Below, piece by piece: positions 35,099-45,929 of a stretch of DNA of 64,000 bases. The translations under genes were made by a program, and so were the position numbers. Under the pieces are notes generated by a model that was not told the DNA's origin, made no database searches, and saw only the letters and a program-made list of their open reading frames with translations. Source of the stretch: an uncultured Anderseniella sp. (lineage in GTDB: Bacteria > Pseudomonadota > Alphaproteobacteria > Rhizobiales > Aestuariivirgaceae); the NCBI GenBank assembly GCA_947488295.1, contig CANKYU010000001.1, positions 496,001 to 560,000 on the forward strand, written 5' to 3'. Positions within the stretch are counted from its first letter, which is position 1. Every line of letters starts with the position of its first letter.

Positions 35099-35709
35099 CA
35101 GGCATGCCCTCGCGTTGCTGCAAGCCATTCATGCGTTCGCGCTTCAGGATCGGGGTTGAGCGTGATGTCAGTGACGACGGCGGCACTGTCCGCACCTGCT
35201 GCAAACACGCCGGGCAGGCGCTCCGGGTTCAGTCCGCCAATACCCACGAGCGGGCGGTCTCCCACCAGTTTTTTCCATTCGCCCAGCTTGTCCAGCCCTT
35301 GCGGCGCCCACGGCATCTTCTTCAGGATGGTCTGGTAGACCGGCCCCAGCGCCACATAGTCCGGGTCGTGCGACAAGGCGCGTTCCAGCTCCGCATGATC
35401 GTGGGTGGACAGCCCGAGCCGGATACCGGCCCGGCGAATGGCTTTGAAATCTGCGGTGTCCATGTCGCCCTGACCCAGATGGACGTAGTCGCAATCGAGA
35501 TCAATGGCCGCCTGCCAGTAGTCATTTACCACAAGCTGGCAGCGGTGTGCGGTACACACTGTTTTGGCACGCCTGATCTCATCGCGAATGGTCTCGTCGT
35601 CCATGTCCTTGCAGCGCAGTTGCGCCAGGCGCACGCCGAGTGGCACCAGCCGTTCAAGCCATGCGGCATCGTCAACGATGAGGTAGAACGGATCCAGCTT
35701 GTGTGTCAT
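35098..35709 (-). CDS. thiE: Thiamine-phosphate synthase
   Basis: 203-aa TIM-barrel enzyme joining HMP-PP and thiazole phosphate. Family motifs: [36 protein letters not shown] (substrate-binding NDY and HLGQ), [10 protein letters not shown], and [25 protein letters not shown]. It overlaps the thiG stop by 4 bp and the thiF start by 1 bp. Confidence 0.94.
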   Translation of the reverse strand: MTHKLDPFYLIVDDAAWLERLVPLGVRLAQLRCKDMDDETIRDEIRRAKTVCTAHRCQLVVNDYWQAAIDLDCDYVHLGQGDMDTADFKAIRRAGIRLGLSTHDHAELERALSHDPDYVALGPVYQTILKKMPWAPQGLDKLGEWKKLVGDRPLVGIGGLNPERLPGVFAAGADSAAVVTDITLNPDPEARTHEWLAATRGHA

Positions 35710-36476
35710 CCCAGGCTGGCCTTTCCAAGCACCGGTGTGGACGGGCTGGCCATGTCGCGCGCTTCCATGGGGTCGGCGCTGCGAGCCATAGACCCGGCCT
35801 CGATGGCCTGCGCGAAGGCCTGCGCCATGGCAACGGGATTACCGGCCCTGGCAACCGCAGTGTTCAGCAGCACGGCATCAAATCCCAACTCCATGGCATG
35901 TGCCGCGTGTGACGGCAGGCCGATGCCGGCATCGATGATCATGGGCACATCTGAAAAATGCGCCCGCATGGTGCGCAGGCCATAGACATTGTTGAGGCCG
36001 AGACCGGTGCCGATGGGGGCTCCCCACGGCATCAGGACCTTGCAGCCGGCCTGTAGCAGGTGTTCTGCCACGACCAGGTCTTCGGTGGTGTAGGGGAAGA
36101 CCTCGAAACCGTCTTCGCTCAGCACGCGGGCGGCTTCAACCAGTTCAAAGACGTTTGGGCACAAGGTGTCATTGTCACCGATGACCTCAAGCTTGATCCA
36201 GTTGGTGTCGAATACTTCACGCGCCATCTGCGCCGTGGTGACTGCTTCCTTCACGGTATGGCAGCCGGCTGTGTTTGGCAGCACCCGCACGCCCATGTCG
36301 CGGATCAGGGTCCAGAATGCCTGGCCGTGCTGATCGCCACCTGCTTCACGGCGCAGCGATACGGTGACAATCTCGGCACGCGATGCCTCGACCGCGTCAC
36401 CGAGGATGGCTGGCGAGGGGTATTGCGCCGTGCCCAGCAGAAGGCGGGAACCAATGTCGACACCGTATAAGCGCAC
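35706..36476 (-). CDS. thiG: Thiazole synthase
   Basis: 256-aa TIM barrel that forms thiazole phosphate from deoxyxylulose 5-phosphate, dehydroglycine and ThiS-thiocarboxylate. The catalytic Lys lies in [12 protein letters not shown], followed by [16 protein letters not shown] and [32 protein letters not shown] place the start at the GTG at 36476, eight bases after GGAGG at the end of thiS; the frame is open further upstream inside thiS, but that part is not ThiG-like. Confidence 0.94.
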   Translation of the reverse strand: MRLYGVDIGSRLLLGTAQYPSPAILGDAVEASRAEIVTVSLRREAGGDQHGQAFWTLIRDMGVRVLPNTAGCHTVKEAVTTAQMAREVFDTNWIKLEVIGDNDTLCPNVFELVEAARVLSEDGFEVFPYTTEDLVVAEHLLQAGCKVLMPWGAPIGTGLGLNNVYGLRTMRAHFSDVPMIIDAGIGLPSHAAHAMELGFDAVLLNTAVARAGNPVAMAQAFAQAIEAGSMARSADPMEARDMASPSTPVLGKASLG

Positions 36477-36480
36477 AGCA

Positions 36481-36678
36481 TCAACCTCCCTGCATGGGGG
36501 CCAGGATTTCCAGCCGGTCGCCATCGCCGAGGTTTGTACTGGCGCGCGCGGACCCGGGCACGAACTCACCGTTCAATGCCGTTGCGACGCGGGCCTCGCC
36601 ATAACCGAGTTCACCAAGCGCTGCATCGAGCAGCGTGGCGGTTACCTCAAGCGATTGACCGTTCACGATGATCTTCAT
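36481..36678 (-). CDS. thiS: Sulfur-carrier protein ThiS
   Basis: 65-aa ubiquitin-fold carrier ending in the obligatory Gly-Gly (APMQGG), whose C-terminus is thiocarboxylated for thiazole formation. [12 protein letters not shown] and [13 protein letters not shown] are canonical. Its start lies 32 bp inside the end of thiO, a longer overlap than at the other junctions of this operon. Confidence 0.95.
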   Translation of the reverse strand: MKIIVNGQSLEVTATLLDAALGELGYGEARVATALNGEFVPGSARASTNLGDGDRLEILAPMQGG

Positions 36679-37657
36679 CCATCAACTCCGGTTTGTAGCC
36701 AGGACTGTTTATCGCTTCGGCCGCCATGCGCGCGCACGCCGGCGCCAGCAGGAAGCCGTGCCTGAACAGACCGTTCACATGCAGTGTACGGCCGTGCCAG
36801 CGCAGCCTGGGCAGGTTGTCGGGAAATGCCGGGCGCACGTCGGCCCCGGTTTCAATGATTTCAGCCTCGGCAAAGGCGGGGTGCACGGCGTAGGCTGCAT
36901 TGAGCAGGTCAACCATGCCACGCGCTGTTATGCGGCCGCGGTCTTCAGCTTCGATCTGGGTGGCGCCGACCATGAAATGACCGCCACCACGCGGAACGAG
37001 ATAGACCGGCAAGCGTGGATGCAGCAGCCGAACGGGGCGTGAGAATTCAATTCCCTTTGCCTTCAGCACCAGCATTTCGCCTTTCACACCGCGCAGATCC
37101 TTCAGTACATCACGTGCTGCAAATCCGCGTGTGTCCACAATCACAGACCCGTTGACCCCGTGGTCTTCGAGCGAGGTGCCATAACTGATGGCCACACCGG
37201 ATTCGTGCAGCTTTCCGGTCAGGGCAGCGATGGCCCTGCGCGGATCGAGATGCGCTTCCCTGTCGAAGAACAGGGCTTGCCGGAAGCGGCCTTCAAGGTC
37301 CGGTTCAAGTTCCGCCAGCCCGGTTGCATCAAGCGTCTGATGGGCCTGTGTGCGGCGGGCAAAGCGGGCCAGCTCGCCCGCGTCACGCGATGGCGCTACG
37401 ACCAGCGAGCCTTGTTCAATCACGTCCGGCACATGCCGGCGCCACCAGCCAATGGCCTCCTGGCCAAGGCGCACGACAGGTTCTTCCGCCGTATCGCCTT
37501 CGCACCAGGGCGCCAGCATGCCGCCGGCATACCAGGAGCAGGTATCGCGACCAAAGCGTTGCGCCCGGTCGATGACCTCCACCCTGCAGCCGCGTTCGAC
37601 GAGCTCTGTGGCGATGGTGAGGCCGGCAACGCCGGCCCCGACCACGGTGACGTTCAT
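36647..37657 (-). CDS. thiO: Glycine oxidase ThiO
   Basis: 336-aa FAD amine oxidase producing dehydroglycine for thiazole synthesis. The FAD motif VTVVGAGVAGLTIATELVERG is at the N-terminus, with CSWYAGGMLAPWCEGD as the active-site/FAD segment and HFMVGATQIEAEDRG and RPAFPDNLPRL near the C-terminus. The start at 37657 is preferred because the dinucleotide-binding strand begins there. It is 7 bp after thiC. Confidence 0.93.
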   Translation of the reverse strand: MNVTVVGAGVAGLTIATELVERGCRVEVIDRAQRFGRDTCSWYAGGMLAPWCEGDTAEEPVVRLGQEAIGWWRRHVPDVIEQGSLVVAPSRDAGELARFARRTQAHQTLDATGLAELEPDLEGRFRQALFFDREAHLDPRRAIAALTGKLHESGVAISYGTSLEDHGVNGSVIVDTRGFAARDVLKDLRGVKGEMLVLKAKGIEFSRPVRLLHPRLPVYLVPRGGGHFMVGATQIEAEDRGRITARGMVDLLNAAYAVHPAFAEAEIIETGADVRPAFPDNLPRLRWHGRTLHVNGLFRHGFLLAPACARMAAEAINSPGYKPELMDEDHRERSIA

Positions 37658-37664
37658 GGTCGCG

Positions 37665-39512
<1,848 letters not shown>

Positions 39513-39574
39513 TCACATTTGGGGAGAGGGGGTTGGTACCGGATATGAGGGACCTCGCATGGTCTCCGGCCGGT

Positions 39575-39685
39575 GTCAGCATCCCTCCGCCAGCGCTAAC
39601 TGGATCAGGTTCGAAGGGTCGCCGTGCTGATGCGAAAAACATCTTACCGGCCTCTCAGCTCCTTTTAGCGGAGCTCCCCTGGCTA
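39575..39685 (-). ncRNA. TPP riboswitch (Thi-box)
   Basis: On the minus strand about 95-205 bases before thiC. The conserved CTGAGAG of the pyrimidine-sensing arm, GAACCTGATC and the GCTGGCGGAGGGA closing part of the thi-box are all present in the right order. It should lower thiC expression when thiamine pyrophosphate is plentiful; the space to the start codon allows control of translation or termination. Confidence 0.93.
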
Positions 39686-39834
39686 CGTTTCAAGAGATGG
39701 ACCCGTGTGCCGGACATGTCAAGTAGGGTAGTGGACAACTTTTGCCGAACATGTATGCACACCAACAAATTGCATTCTTGTGACTTTGCTGCCAACATTG
39801 CCGTGATCGGTTTTGGACTCAATGGATACAGTTC

Positions 39835-40281
39835 ATGTCAGACAAAGCAGCGTCAGCGAAAACTACTGCCGGCCCGCCATACCGGCTGGATGATCAGGTC
39901 GGGTTTTTGCTGCGCCGGGCGCAGCAGCGCCATTTGTCGATATTTTCCGAACATATTCCGGATTTCACGCCGACCCAGTTTGCCGCCATGGCCAAGCTGC
40001 ATGAAACAGGTGGACTGTCGCAAAACGAACTTGGCCGGCAGGCGGCCATGGATGCTGCCACCATCAAGGGTGTGATCGACCGTCTGCGCAAACGCGGCCT
40101 GATTTCAACCCGGCGCGATGATCGCGATCAGCGCCGCATCTATCTCGACCTGACGGCAGAAGGGCGCAACCAGTATCTCATCCAGGTTGCAAGGGCGGCT
40201 GAAGTCACCGCGCGCACAGCGTCGCTTCTCAGTGAGACTGAACATGCACAGCTGGTCAGTCTGTTGAAAAAACTCGTCTAA
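39835..40281 (+). CDS. MarR-family transcriptional regulator
   Basis: 148-aa winged-helix repressor/activator. The recognition region reads LSQNELGRQAAMDAATIKGVIDRLRKRGLI, followed by the wing RRDDRDQRRIYLDLTAEG, the standard MarR signature. It is 17 bp upstream of the amidohydrolase and in the same direction, so it probably controls that operon; the ligand may be an aromatic or heterocyclic acid. Confidence 0.9.
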   Translation: MSDKAASAKTTAGPPYRLDDQVGFLLRRAQQRHLSIFSEHIPDFTPTQFAAMAKLHETGGLSQNELGRQAAMDAATIKGVIDRLRKRGLISTRRDDRDQRRIYLDLTAEGRNQYLIQVARAAEVTARTASLLSETEHAQLVSLLKKLV

Positions 40282-40298
40282 TACAGAAAGCAGATGCC

Positions 40299-41501
40299 AT
40301 GACCTCACCAGCAAAACTCGTCATCCGGAACATTGGACTCATACTGTCCGGCAAGATCGAACAACCGATACTGGACGGTGACTGCATCATCGCGCTCGAC
40401 GGCAAGATTTCCGAGGTCGGCTACTCCAAAGACCTTGATCTCGACAATGCCGAAACGCTGATCGATGCCCACGGCACCTGCGTGTCACCGGGGCTTATCG
40501 ATAGCCATGTGCATCCGGTGATCGGCGATTACACACCGCGCCAGCAACAGTTGAACTGGATCGACAGCACGCTGCACGGCGGCGTCACCTGCATGATTTC
40601 GGCCGGTGAGGTGCATGCGCCGGGTCGGCCAAAGGACATTGTCGGCCTGAAAGCCATGGCGATTGCGGCGCAGCGCTGGTACGAGAATTTCCGCCCCTCC
40701 GGCGTCAAGGTGCTGGCCGGCGCGCCGGTCATCGAACAGGGCATGGTTGAGGAAGATTTCAAGGACCTGGCCGATGCCGGTGTGAAACTGCTCGGCGAGG
40801 TGGGGCTGGGTACGGTGAAGGCCGGCGAAACCGCCAAGGAGATGGTTGCCTGGGCGCGCAAATACGGCATTCAGTCGACCATTCATACCGGGGGTCCCTC
40901 CATTCCCGGATCGGGTCTGATCGACAAGGATGTGGTGCTGGAAGCAGACGCCGACATCATCGGCCACATCAACGGCGGTCACACAGCGCTTCCGGACAGC
41001 CAGATTACCTGCCTGTGCGAGAGTTGCCTGCGCGGCATCGAGATTGTTCACAACGGCAATGAACGCGCCGGCCTGCTTGCCATGCGCACTGCGTTCGAAC
41101 TGAAGCAGCCGGAACGCATCATCCTTGGTACCGACGGGCCGGCCGGATCCGGTGCGCAACCGCTGGGGATCCTGCGCATGATCGCCATGCTCTCAAGCCT
41201 GGGTGATGTGCCGGTCGAAATCGCCTGGTGTTTTGGTACCGGCAATACCGCGCGCATGCGGGATCTGGACTGTGGCATCATTGAAGCAGGCAAGTCCGCT
41301 GACATGATCGTCGTCGACCGGGCCCAGCACGCGCCGGGCAAGGACATGCTGGACTCGATCCGGCAGGGCAATCTGCCGGGTGTCGGCATGACCATCATCG
41401 ATGGCGTCGTACGTTCACACCGGTCCCGCAACACTCCGCCTGCCGAAACGCTGCCGGAACTGGTCAGGGCGCCACCGGCCGCGGCCGCGGGCGGACATTA
41501 G
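40299..41501 (+). CDS. Amidohydrolase, enamidase-like
   Basis: 400-aa metal-dependent hydrolase. It has the beta-sandwich start (KLVIRNIGLILSGK), the HxH metal site at residues 70 and 72 (LIDSHVHPV), a candidate bridging residue in LLGEVGLG, further His in STIHTGG and GHINGGHTA, and the active Asp in LGTDGPAG. The spacing and the IHTGGPSIPGS segment recall enamidase (6-oxo-tetrahydronicotinate hydrolase) homologues, but I cannot verify this. It acts on a cyclic amide or enamine substrate if that is right. It lies between the MarR gene and an aminotransferase. Confidence 0.7.
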   Translation: MTSPAKLVIRNIGLILSGKIEQPILDGDCIIALDGKISEVGYSKDLDLDNAETLIDAHGTCVSPGLIDSHVHPVIGDYTPRQQQLNWIDSTLHGGVTCMISAGEVHAPGRPKDIVGLKAMAIAAQRWYENFRPSGVKVLAGAPVIEQGMVEEDFKDLADAGVKLLGEVGLGTVKAGETAKEMVAWARKYGIQSTIHTGGPSIPGSGLIDKDVVLEADADIIGHINGGHTALPDSQITCLCESCLRGIEIVHNGNERAGLLAMRTAFELKQPERIILGTDGPAGSGAQPLGILRMIAMLSSLGDVPVEIAWCFGTGNTARMRDLDCGIIEAGKSADMIVVDRAQHAPGKDMLDSIRQGNLPGVGMTIIDGVVRSHRSRNTPPAETLPELVRAPPAAAAGGH

Positions 41502-41673
41502 CTCAGACGCGATTGACGCGTGGCGGACCAGCCAACCGTGCGTGTAAAAACCTTTTGCCTAACGTGCGTCAAATGTGCGTCAATTGCTCCTTGTTGCAGG
41601 CCAGTATGAGGCTTACAAGGACGATCCTTGTCAGGCATGTGGCCAGATCAATCGCAGTAACGGGAACCTTGTC

Positions 41674-42807
41674 ATGAGTGCTAATTCTTCGGTGGTCGAC
41701 CCTGATGGTCTGATGGAGTTCTCAGTGGTTTTCACCGACCGGTCCCTGAACCACATGTCAGCCGCATTCCGCAAAGTCATGACCGACATTTCCGGACTGT
41801 TGAAGGACGTCTACAACGCCGACGCCGCCGTCATCGTACCCGGTGGCGGGACCTACGCCATGGAGGCGGTTGCGCGCCAGTTTGCGACTGACCGCAAGGC
41901 GCTGGTTATCCGCAATGGCTGGTTTTCCTACCGCTGGAGCCAGATATTCGATGCGGGCGACATTCCCGAAGAGCAAATTGTGCTGAAGGCGCGTGCCGTG
42001 GGCAACGAACTGCCTGCGCCCTATGCACCGTGTCCGATTGATGAGGTCGTCAAATCCATTCGCGAGCAGCGTCCCGACGCGGTGTTCGCGCCGCATGTGG
42101 AAACCTCATCGGGCATCATGCTGCCGGACGACTACATGACGGCTGTGGCGGAGGCAGCCCATGAAGTAGGCGCGCTGTTCGTGCTCGACTGCGTGGCATC
42201 TGGAACCGTGTGGGTCGACATGAAGGCCATCGGTGTCGATGTCCTGATCTCCGCGCCGCAAAAGGGCTGGAGTGCCTCGCCGTCAGCCGGACTGGTGATG
42301 TTAAGTGAACGCGGACTGGCCAGGTTGCAGGACACCAGGAGCAGCAGTTTTGCGGTTGATCTCGGCAAGTGGCATCAGATCATGCAGGCTTATGAAAACG
42401 GCGGCCATGCCTATCATTCCACAATGCCGACGGATGCGTTGACCGGGTTTCGCGACACCATGCTGGAGACCCGGGCGCTCGGGTTTGACAAACTGCGTGA
42501 CCAGCAACTGGAACTGGGACGCGGTGTCCGGAAAATGCTGGCGGACCGCGGCTTCAAGAGCGTGGCCGCTGCGGGGTTTGAAGCGCCCGGCGTGGTGGTC
42601 AGCTATACCGATGACCCGGATATCCAGAACGGCAAGAAGTTTGTCGAACACGGCATGCAGATTGCGGCGGGCGTGCCGTTGATGGTTGATGAACCTGAGG
42701 GATTCTCGACATTCCGTCTGGGCCTGTTCGGCCTCGACAAACTGGCTGACACAGCAGCGGCTGTCGGCAAGCTTGATGCGGTGCTGTCCAAAATGGATCC
42801 GGCGTGA
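41674..42807 (+). CDS. Class V aminotransferase (serine/alanine-glyoxylate type)
   Basis: 377-aa PLP enzyme. VIVPGGGTYAMEAVARQF binds the cofactor phosphate, LDCVASGTVWVD carries the pyridine-contacting Asp, and SAPQKGWSA contains the Schiff-base Lys at 197. The overall pattern resembles alanine-glyoxylate or serine-glyoxylate aminotransferase. The frame is open from 41575, but the ATG at 41674 fits family length. It is 170 bp after the amidohydrolase and possibly under the same regulator. Confidence 0.85.
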   Translation: MSANSSVVDPDGLMEFSVVFTDRSLNHMSAAFRKVMTDISGLLKDVYNADAAVIVPGGGTYAMEAVARQFATDRKALVIRNGWFSYRWSQIFDAGDIPEEQIVLKARAVGNELPAPYAPCPIDEVVKSIREQRPDAVFAPHVETSSGIMLPDDYMTAVAEAAHEVGALFVLDCVASGTVWVDMKAIGVDVLISAPQKGWSASPSAGLVMLSERGLARLQDTRSSSFAVDLGKWHQIMQAYENGGHAYHSTMPTDALTGFRDTMLETRALGFDKLRDQQLELGRGVRKMLADRGFKSVAAAGFEAPGVVVSYTDDPDIQNGKKFVEHGMQIAAGVPLMVDEPEGFSTFRLGLFGLDKLADTAAAVGKLDAVLSKMDPA

Positions 42808-42878
42808 CGGCTTCGTCCCGTTCGGATGTGTCAACGTCTCTACGGTAACTGTTGGTTTCTGCGAAATATATGGTCGAG

Positions 42879-43301
42879 ATGAGTGATCCTGGTCACAAAA
42901 CGAGAGACGCAAGTTGCGCCTGCGGGCGATTGACGGTTTCGGTCATTGGAGAGCCTGAGATTGTCAGCGTGTGCAATTGCACGGCCTGCCAAAGGCGCAC
43001 GGGGAGTGTTTTTGGAACGTCGGCGTATTTTGACAAAACGCAACTTGTTTCCGTGATCGGTGACATCAAGACCTTTCAGCGGGGATCCGATTCGGGCCGC
43101 ACTTTGTCTATGCATTTTTGCCCCGAATGCGGGTCGACGGTTTACTGGGAACTGGCTATGTATCCTGATCTTGCCGGAGTTGCAGTGGGCTGTTTTGCCG
43201 ATCCGGATTTCACACCGCCGCAGCGGGCAGTGTGGACAGACAAGCAACATCACTGGGTGCAGTTTCCCGATGAAATGAATACCTTTCCCGAAGCGCCGTA
43301 A
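42879..43301 (+). CDS. GFA/DUF636-type zinc protein (CENP-V/GFA family)
   Basis: About 140 aa. Zinc ligands are evident: SCACGRLTVSV, VCNCTACQRRTGSVFG and CPECGSTVYWEL, the pattern of the glutathione-dependent formaldehyde-activating (GFA) family. Most members have no proven enzyme activity. The start could be 42879, 42870 or 42852; I list the ATG at 42879. Confidence 0.83.
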   Translation: MSDPGHKTRDASCACGRLTVSVIGEPEIVSVCNCTACQRRTGSVFGTSAYFDKTQLVSVIGDIKTFQRGSDSGRTLSMHFCPECGSTVYWELAMYPDLAGVAVGCFADPDFTPPQRAVWTDKQHHWVQFPDEMNTFPEAP

Positions 43302-43374
43302 TTTTTGTCGCGTCCGCCGGCTGGACCGTGCTCTTCTGCTTCTGACATGGCTCCATCGACTTCAGGCCCGGCAA

Positions 43375-44157
43375 ATGATCCTCGATATCAACGTTCACCT
43401 CCACTATGGTCTCGCTCAACCGACTGATTTGCTGTTGCAAGTAGAAGCAGTCGATGGCGGGGGACAGCGGCTTGTGAATGCCAATATCAACCTGAGCGAA
43501 ACCGGATACTTCTCCCGTGTCGCGGCTGAGCACGGGCACGGTGATCGCATATGGCTGCGCTGCGACGGTGACTTTCGGTGCGATTATTTGGCCAGAATAG
43601 ACGTCAATCGCACCGTGCCGGAGATCGCGTCCCTGGATAGCGTGACGCCGCATCTCCTGCCGGCAGACACGGTCAGGTACCTGATGCCGTCGCGGTACTG
43701 CCCGAGCGATGAGTTCCAATCGTTCGTTGCAGCGGAGTTCGGGCAGCTTTCCGGTGGTGCGCGTATCGAGGCAATGCGGGACTGGGTTGGTGAAAAATTT
43801 CAATATGTCCCGGGCTCGAGCACCGGCCAGACCACGGCCCTGGATACATTTGTGCAGCGACAGGGAATATGCCGCGACTATGCCCATGTGATGATCTGCC
43901 TGGCGCGGGCGTCCGCCATACCGGCGCGATTTGCCAGTGTTTATGCGCCGGGTGTCACGCCACCGGATTTTCATGCCATGGCCGAGGTGTTTCTGGACGG
44001 GGCATGGCATCTGGTGGATGCCACCGGAATGGCACAGGCGGACGCAACTGCCGTTATCGGCGTCGGGCTCGATGCCGCCGAAGTTGCCTTCCTGAGCAGT
44101 TACGGCCCGATGCAGCTGATCGGACAGTCAGTAGACGTTTGCGCCGATCACGGCTGA
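43375..44157 (+). CDS. Transglutaminase-like cysteine protease-fold protein
   Basis: 260 aa. The N-terminal beta region (MILDINVHLHYGLAQPTDLLLQVEA) is the Bact_transglu_N-like part. The catalytic triad is visible as Cys166 (RQGICRDYAHV), His200 (PDFHAMAEVF) and Asp215 (HLVDATG). Such bacterial proteins are usually peptidases or amidases; no signal peptide is seen, so it is probably cytoplasmic. It ends 1 bp before the convergent LysR gene. Confidence 0.87.
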   Translation: MILDINVHLHYGLAQPTDLLLQVEAVDGGGQRLVNANINLSETGYFSRVAAEHGHGDRIWLRCDGDFRCDYLARIDVNRTVPEIASLDSVTPHLLPADTVRYLMPSRYCPSDEFQSFVAAEFGQLSGGARIEAMRDWVGEKFQYVPGSSTGQTTALDTFVQRQGICRDYAHVMICLARASAIPARFASVYAPGVTPPDFHAMAEVFLDGAWHLVDATGMAQADATAVIGVGLDAAEVAFLSSYGPMQLIGQSVDVCADHG

Positions 44158-44158
44158 G

Positions 44159-45070
44159 TCAGGCAATCTGAGCCAGGCTGGTAACCGAGGCACCGGCTTC
44201 CGCGATGAGCCATTCACGGAACGCTTTGACTTTGGGCCGTTTCAGGTTGGCTTCGGGACACACCATGTAATAGGCGTATTCACCGGGAATGGCGAAGTCG
44301 AATGGCTTCACCAGGCGGCCTGCGGCCAACGCATGCTGGACCAGCACGCTGCGTGCAAGTGCAACACCGTCACCCTGCTCGGCGGCCAGCAGAACCAGAT
44401 TGGAATGCTGGTATCCGGGACCCTTGCTTGAATCAATGGTTTCCTGGCCGGTAGCCATCAGCCACATCCGCCAGTCCACCCGCAGGTCGTCATGCAACAG
44501 GGTATGGTTCTTCAGATCCGCAGGACAATTGAGGGGAGATCCTGATTGCAGCAAAGATGGCGCGCAGACCGGAAACACCTCTTCCGTCATCAATCGTTCG
44601 ACATGCAGTCCGGGCCAGTCGCCGGCACCGTAACGGATTGCCATATCCATGTTCACCCGGTCGAAGTCGATGCTTTCATCCGATGTCGAGATGCGGACAT
44701 CGATGTCCGGATTTGATCTGCGGAACCGGCCAAGCTTCGGTACCAGCCATGTCGCGGCAAACGAATCCATTGTCGTGACCGTCAGTTCGCCGGACTGATC
44801 CTGATAGTGCAACCGGTCGACGGCAGATGCCATGATATCGAGGGCCTCGCTGATCGCCGGAAACAGAGCCTGCCCGGCGGGCGTCAGTATCAGGGCGCGG
44901 TTCAGGCGCTTGAACACCGGCATTCCCAGATGCTCCTCCAGTGCCTTGATCTGATGGCTCACCGCAGCCTGGGTTACATGCAGTTCTTCTGCCGCAAGGG
45001 TAAAACTCAGGTGCCGCGCAGCTGCTTCGAAGACGCGCATTGCATTCAGGGAAGGTAACCGTCTGGTCAT
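44159..45070 (-). CDS. LysR-family regulator, GcvA type
   Basis: 303 aa. It starts RRLPSLNAMRVFEAAARHLSF and carries the helix-turn-helix ELHVTQAAVSHQIKALEEHL followed by the substrate-binding domain. The opening and TVTTMDSFAATWLVPKLGRF are typical of the GcvA subgroup. The start at 45070 is preferred over a frame extension to 45106. It probably regulates itself or the divergent DUF1127 gene; targets not known. Confidence 0.9.
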   Translation of the reverse strand: MTRRLPSLNAMRVFEAAARHLSFTLAAEELHVTQAAVSHQIKALEEHLGMPVFKRLNRALILTPAGQALFPAISEALDIMASAVDRLHYQDQSGELTVTTMDSFAATWLVPKLGRFRRSNPDIDVRISTSDESIDFDRVNMDMAIRYGAGDWPGLHVERLMTEEVFPVCAPSLLQSGSPLNCPADLKNHTLLHDDLRVDWRMWLMATGQETIDSSKGPGYQHSNLVLLAAEQGDGVALARSVLVQHALAAGRLVKPFDFAIPGEYAYYMVCPEANLKRPKVKAFREWLIAEAGASVTSLAQIA

Positions 45071-45311
45071 GGCGTCTCTGATAAGAAAAATTAACTCACA
45101 AATCAACCGTATATCTGACGTAAATGGGATTTATGTAATGATAATGTCATAAATCGGGCGACTTTGTCAGTATGACATTATAAATTCTAATCCGATAAAC
45201 AATTAAGATCGTTTGTCGGCGGATGACCGGTTTCGTATAAATGCTTCCACACAAACCCAACCCATTCGGTTCCAGAACCGCCATGGGATGTCGCAAAAAC
45301 GGAGCATTATC

Positions 45312-45557
45312 ATGAAGACTTCATCATACAGCAGAGTACCCGGCATAACTGTCTCCAAACCCGCTTCTGATGGGCTTTCGTGGATGGCCACCTTGCGCCG
45401 CTGGTCGGGCATTGCAGCCGATCAGTTTGCCGGTTGGCAAGAGCGCGCCAAACAGCGCCGGCAGCTTGGCGAGCTGGACGACCGCTTGCTGGCCGACATC
45501 GGCGTAAGCCGCATCGATGCCTGCCAGGAGAGTGCAAAGCCTTTCTGGCAGACCTGA
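45312..45557 (+). CDS. DUF1127 small protein
   Basis: 81 aa with the Arg-rich DUF1127 module: RRQLGELDDRLLADIGVSRIDACQES. Short DUF1127 proteins in alphaproteobacteria have been linked to phosphate, carbon or RNA regulation, but this long form is not characterised. GGAG lies seven bases before the ATG. It is divergent from the GcvA-type regulator. Confidence 0.82.
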   Translation: MKTSSYSRVPGITVSKPASDGLSWMATLRRWSGIAADQFAGWQERAKQRRQLGELDDRLLADIGVSRIDACQESAKPFWQT

Positions 45558-45632
45558 CGAACCAGGAACACTGATTGTGAACATGCGTGCGGGCGCCGGT
45601 TGCGGCCTCGCAGCGATACCGGAGTATTGACC

Positions 45633-45866
45633 ATGACTGACATTCACCACCCATCTCACCTGTTGCTCAGACACGACGACCCGCAGGCGAATCCGACCTG
45701 GACAACCATTATTGGCGCGTTGATCGCAATATTGCTCGTGCTCGCCGCCGCTCACCTGATCGAACCGAATGCCGGCGACAGCAGCCGGGTTCAGGGCATC
45801 GAAAACGGTGACACCAGGCTGGATGGGCGTGGCAAGTGGACCGGTTACATGGGAATGCCGCAATAG
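45633..45866 (+). CDS. Small single-pass membrane protein
   Basis: 77 aa with a His-rich N-terminus (MTDIHHPSHLLLRHDD), one transmembrane helix (TWTTIIGALIAILLVLAAAHL, about 27-47) and a short acidic C-terminal part. GGAG lies about nine bases upstream of the ATG. No family is recognised. It follows the DUF1127 gene by 75 bp and may be co-expressed. Confidence 0.5.
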   Translation: MTDIHHPSHLLLRHDDPQANPTWTTIIGALIAILLVLAAAHLIEPNAGDSSRVQGIENGDTRLDGRGKWTGYMGMPQ

Positions 45867-45929
45867 CTGCTGCGGCGCTCGCCCGACCGGTATCGGGATC
45901 AGGATGGCCTTTTCACCCGGGCATACTCA

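Noticed and set aside
41562..41584. Tandem CGTGCGTCAA / TGTGCGTCAA between the amidohydrolase and aminotransferase genes
   Set aside because: Only two short copies and no known operator resemblance; could be chance.
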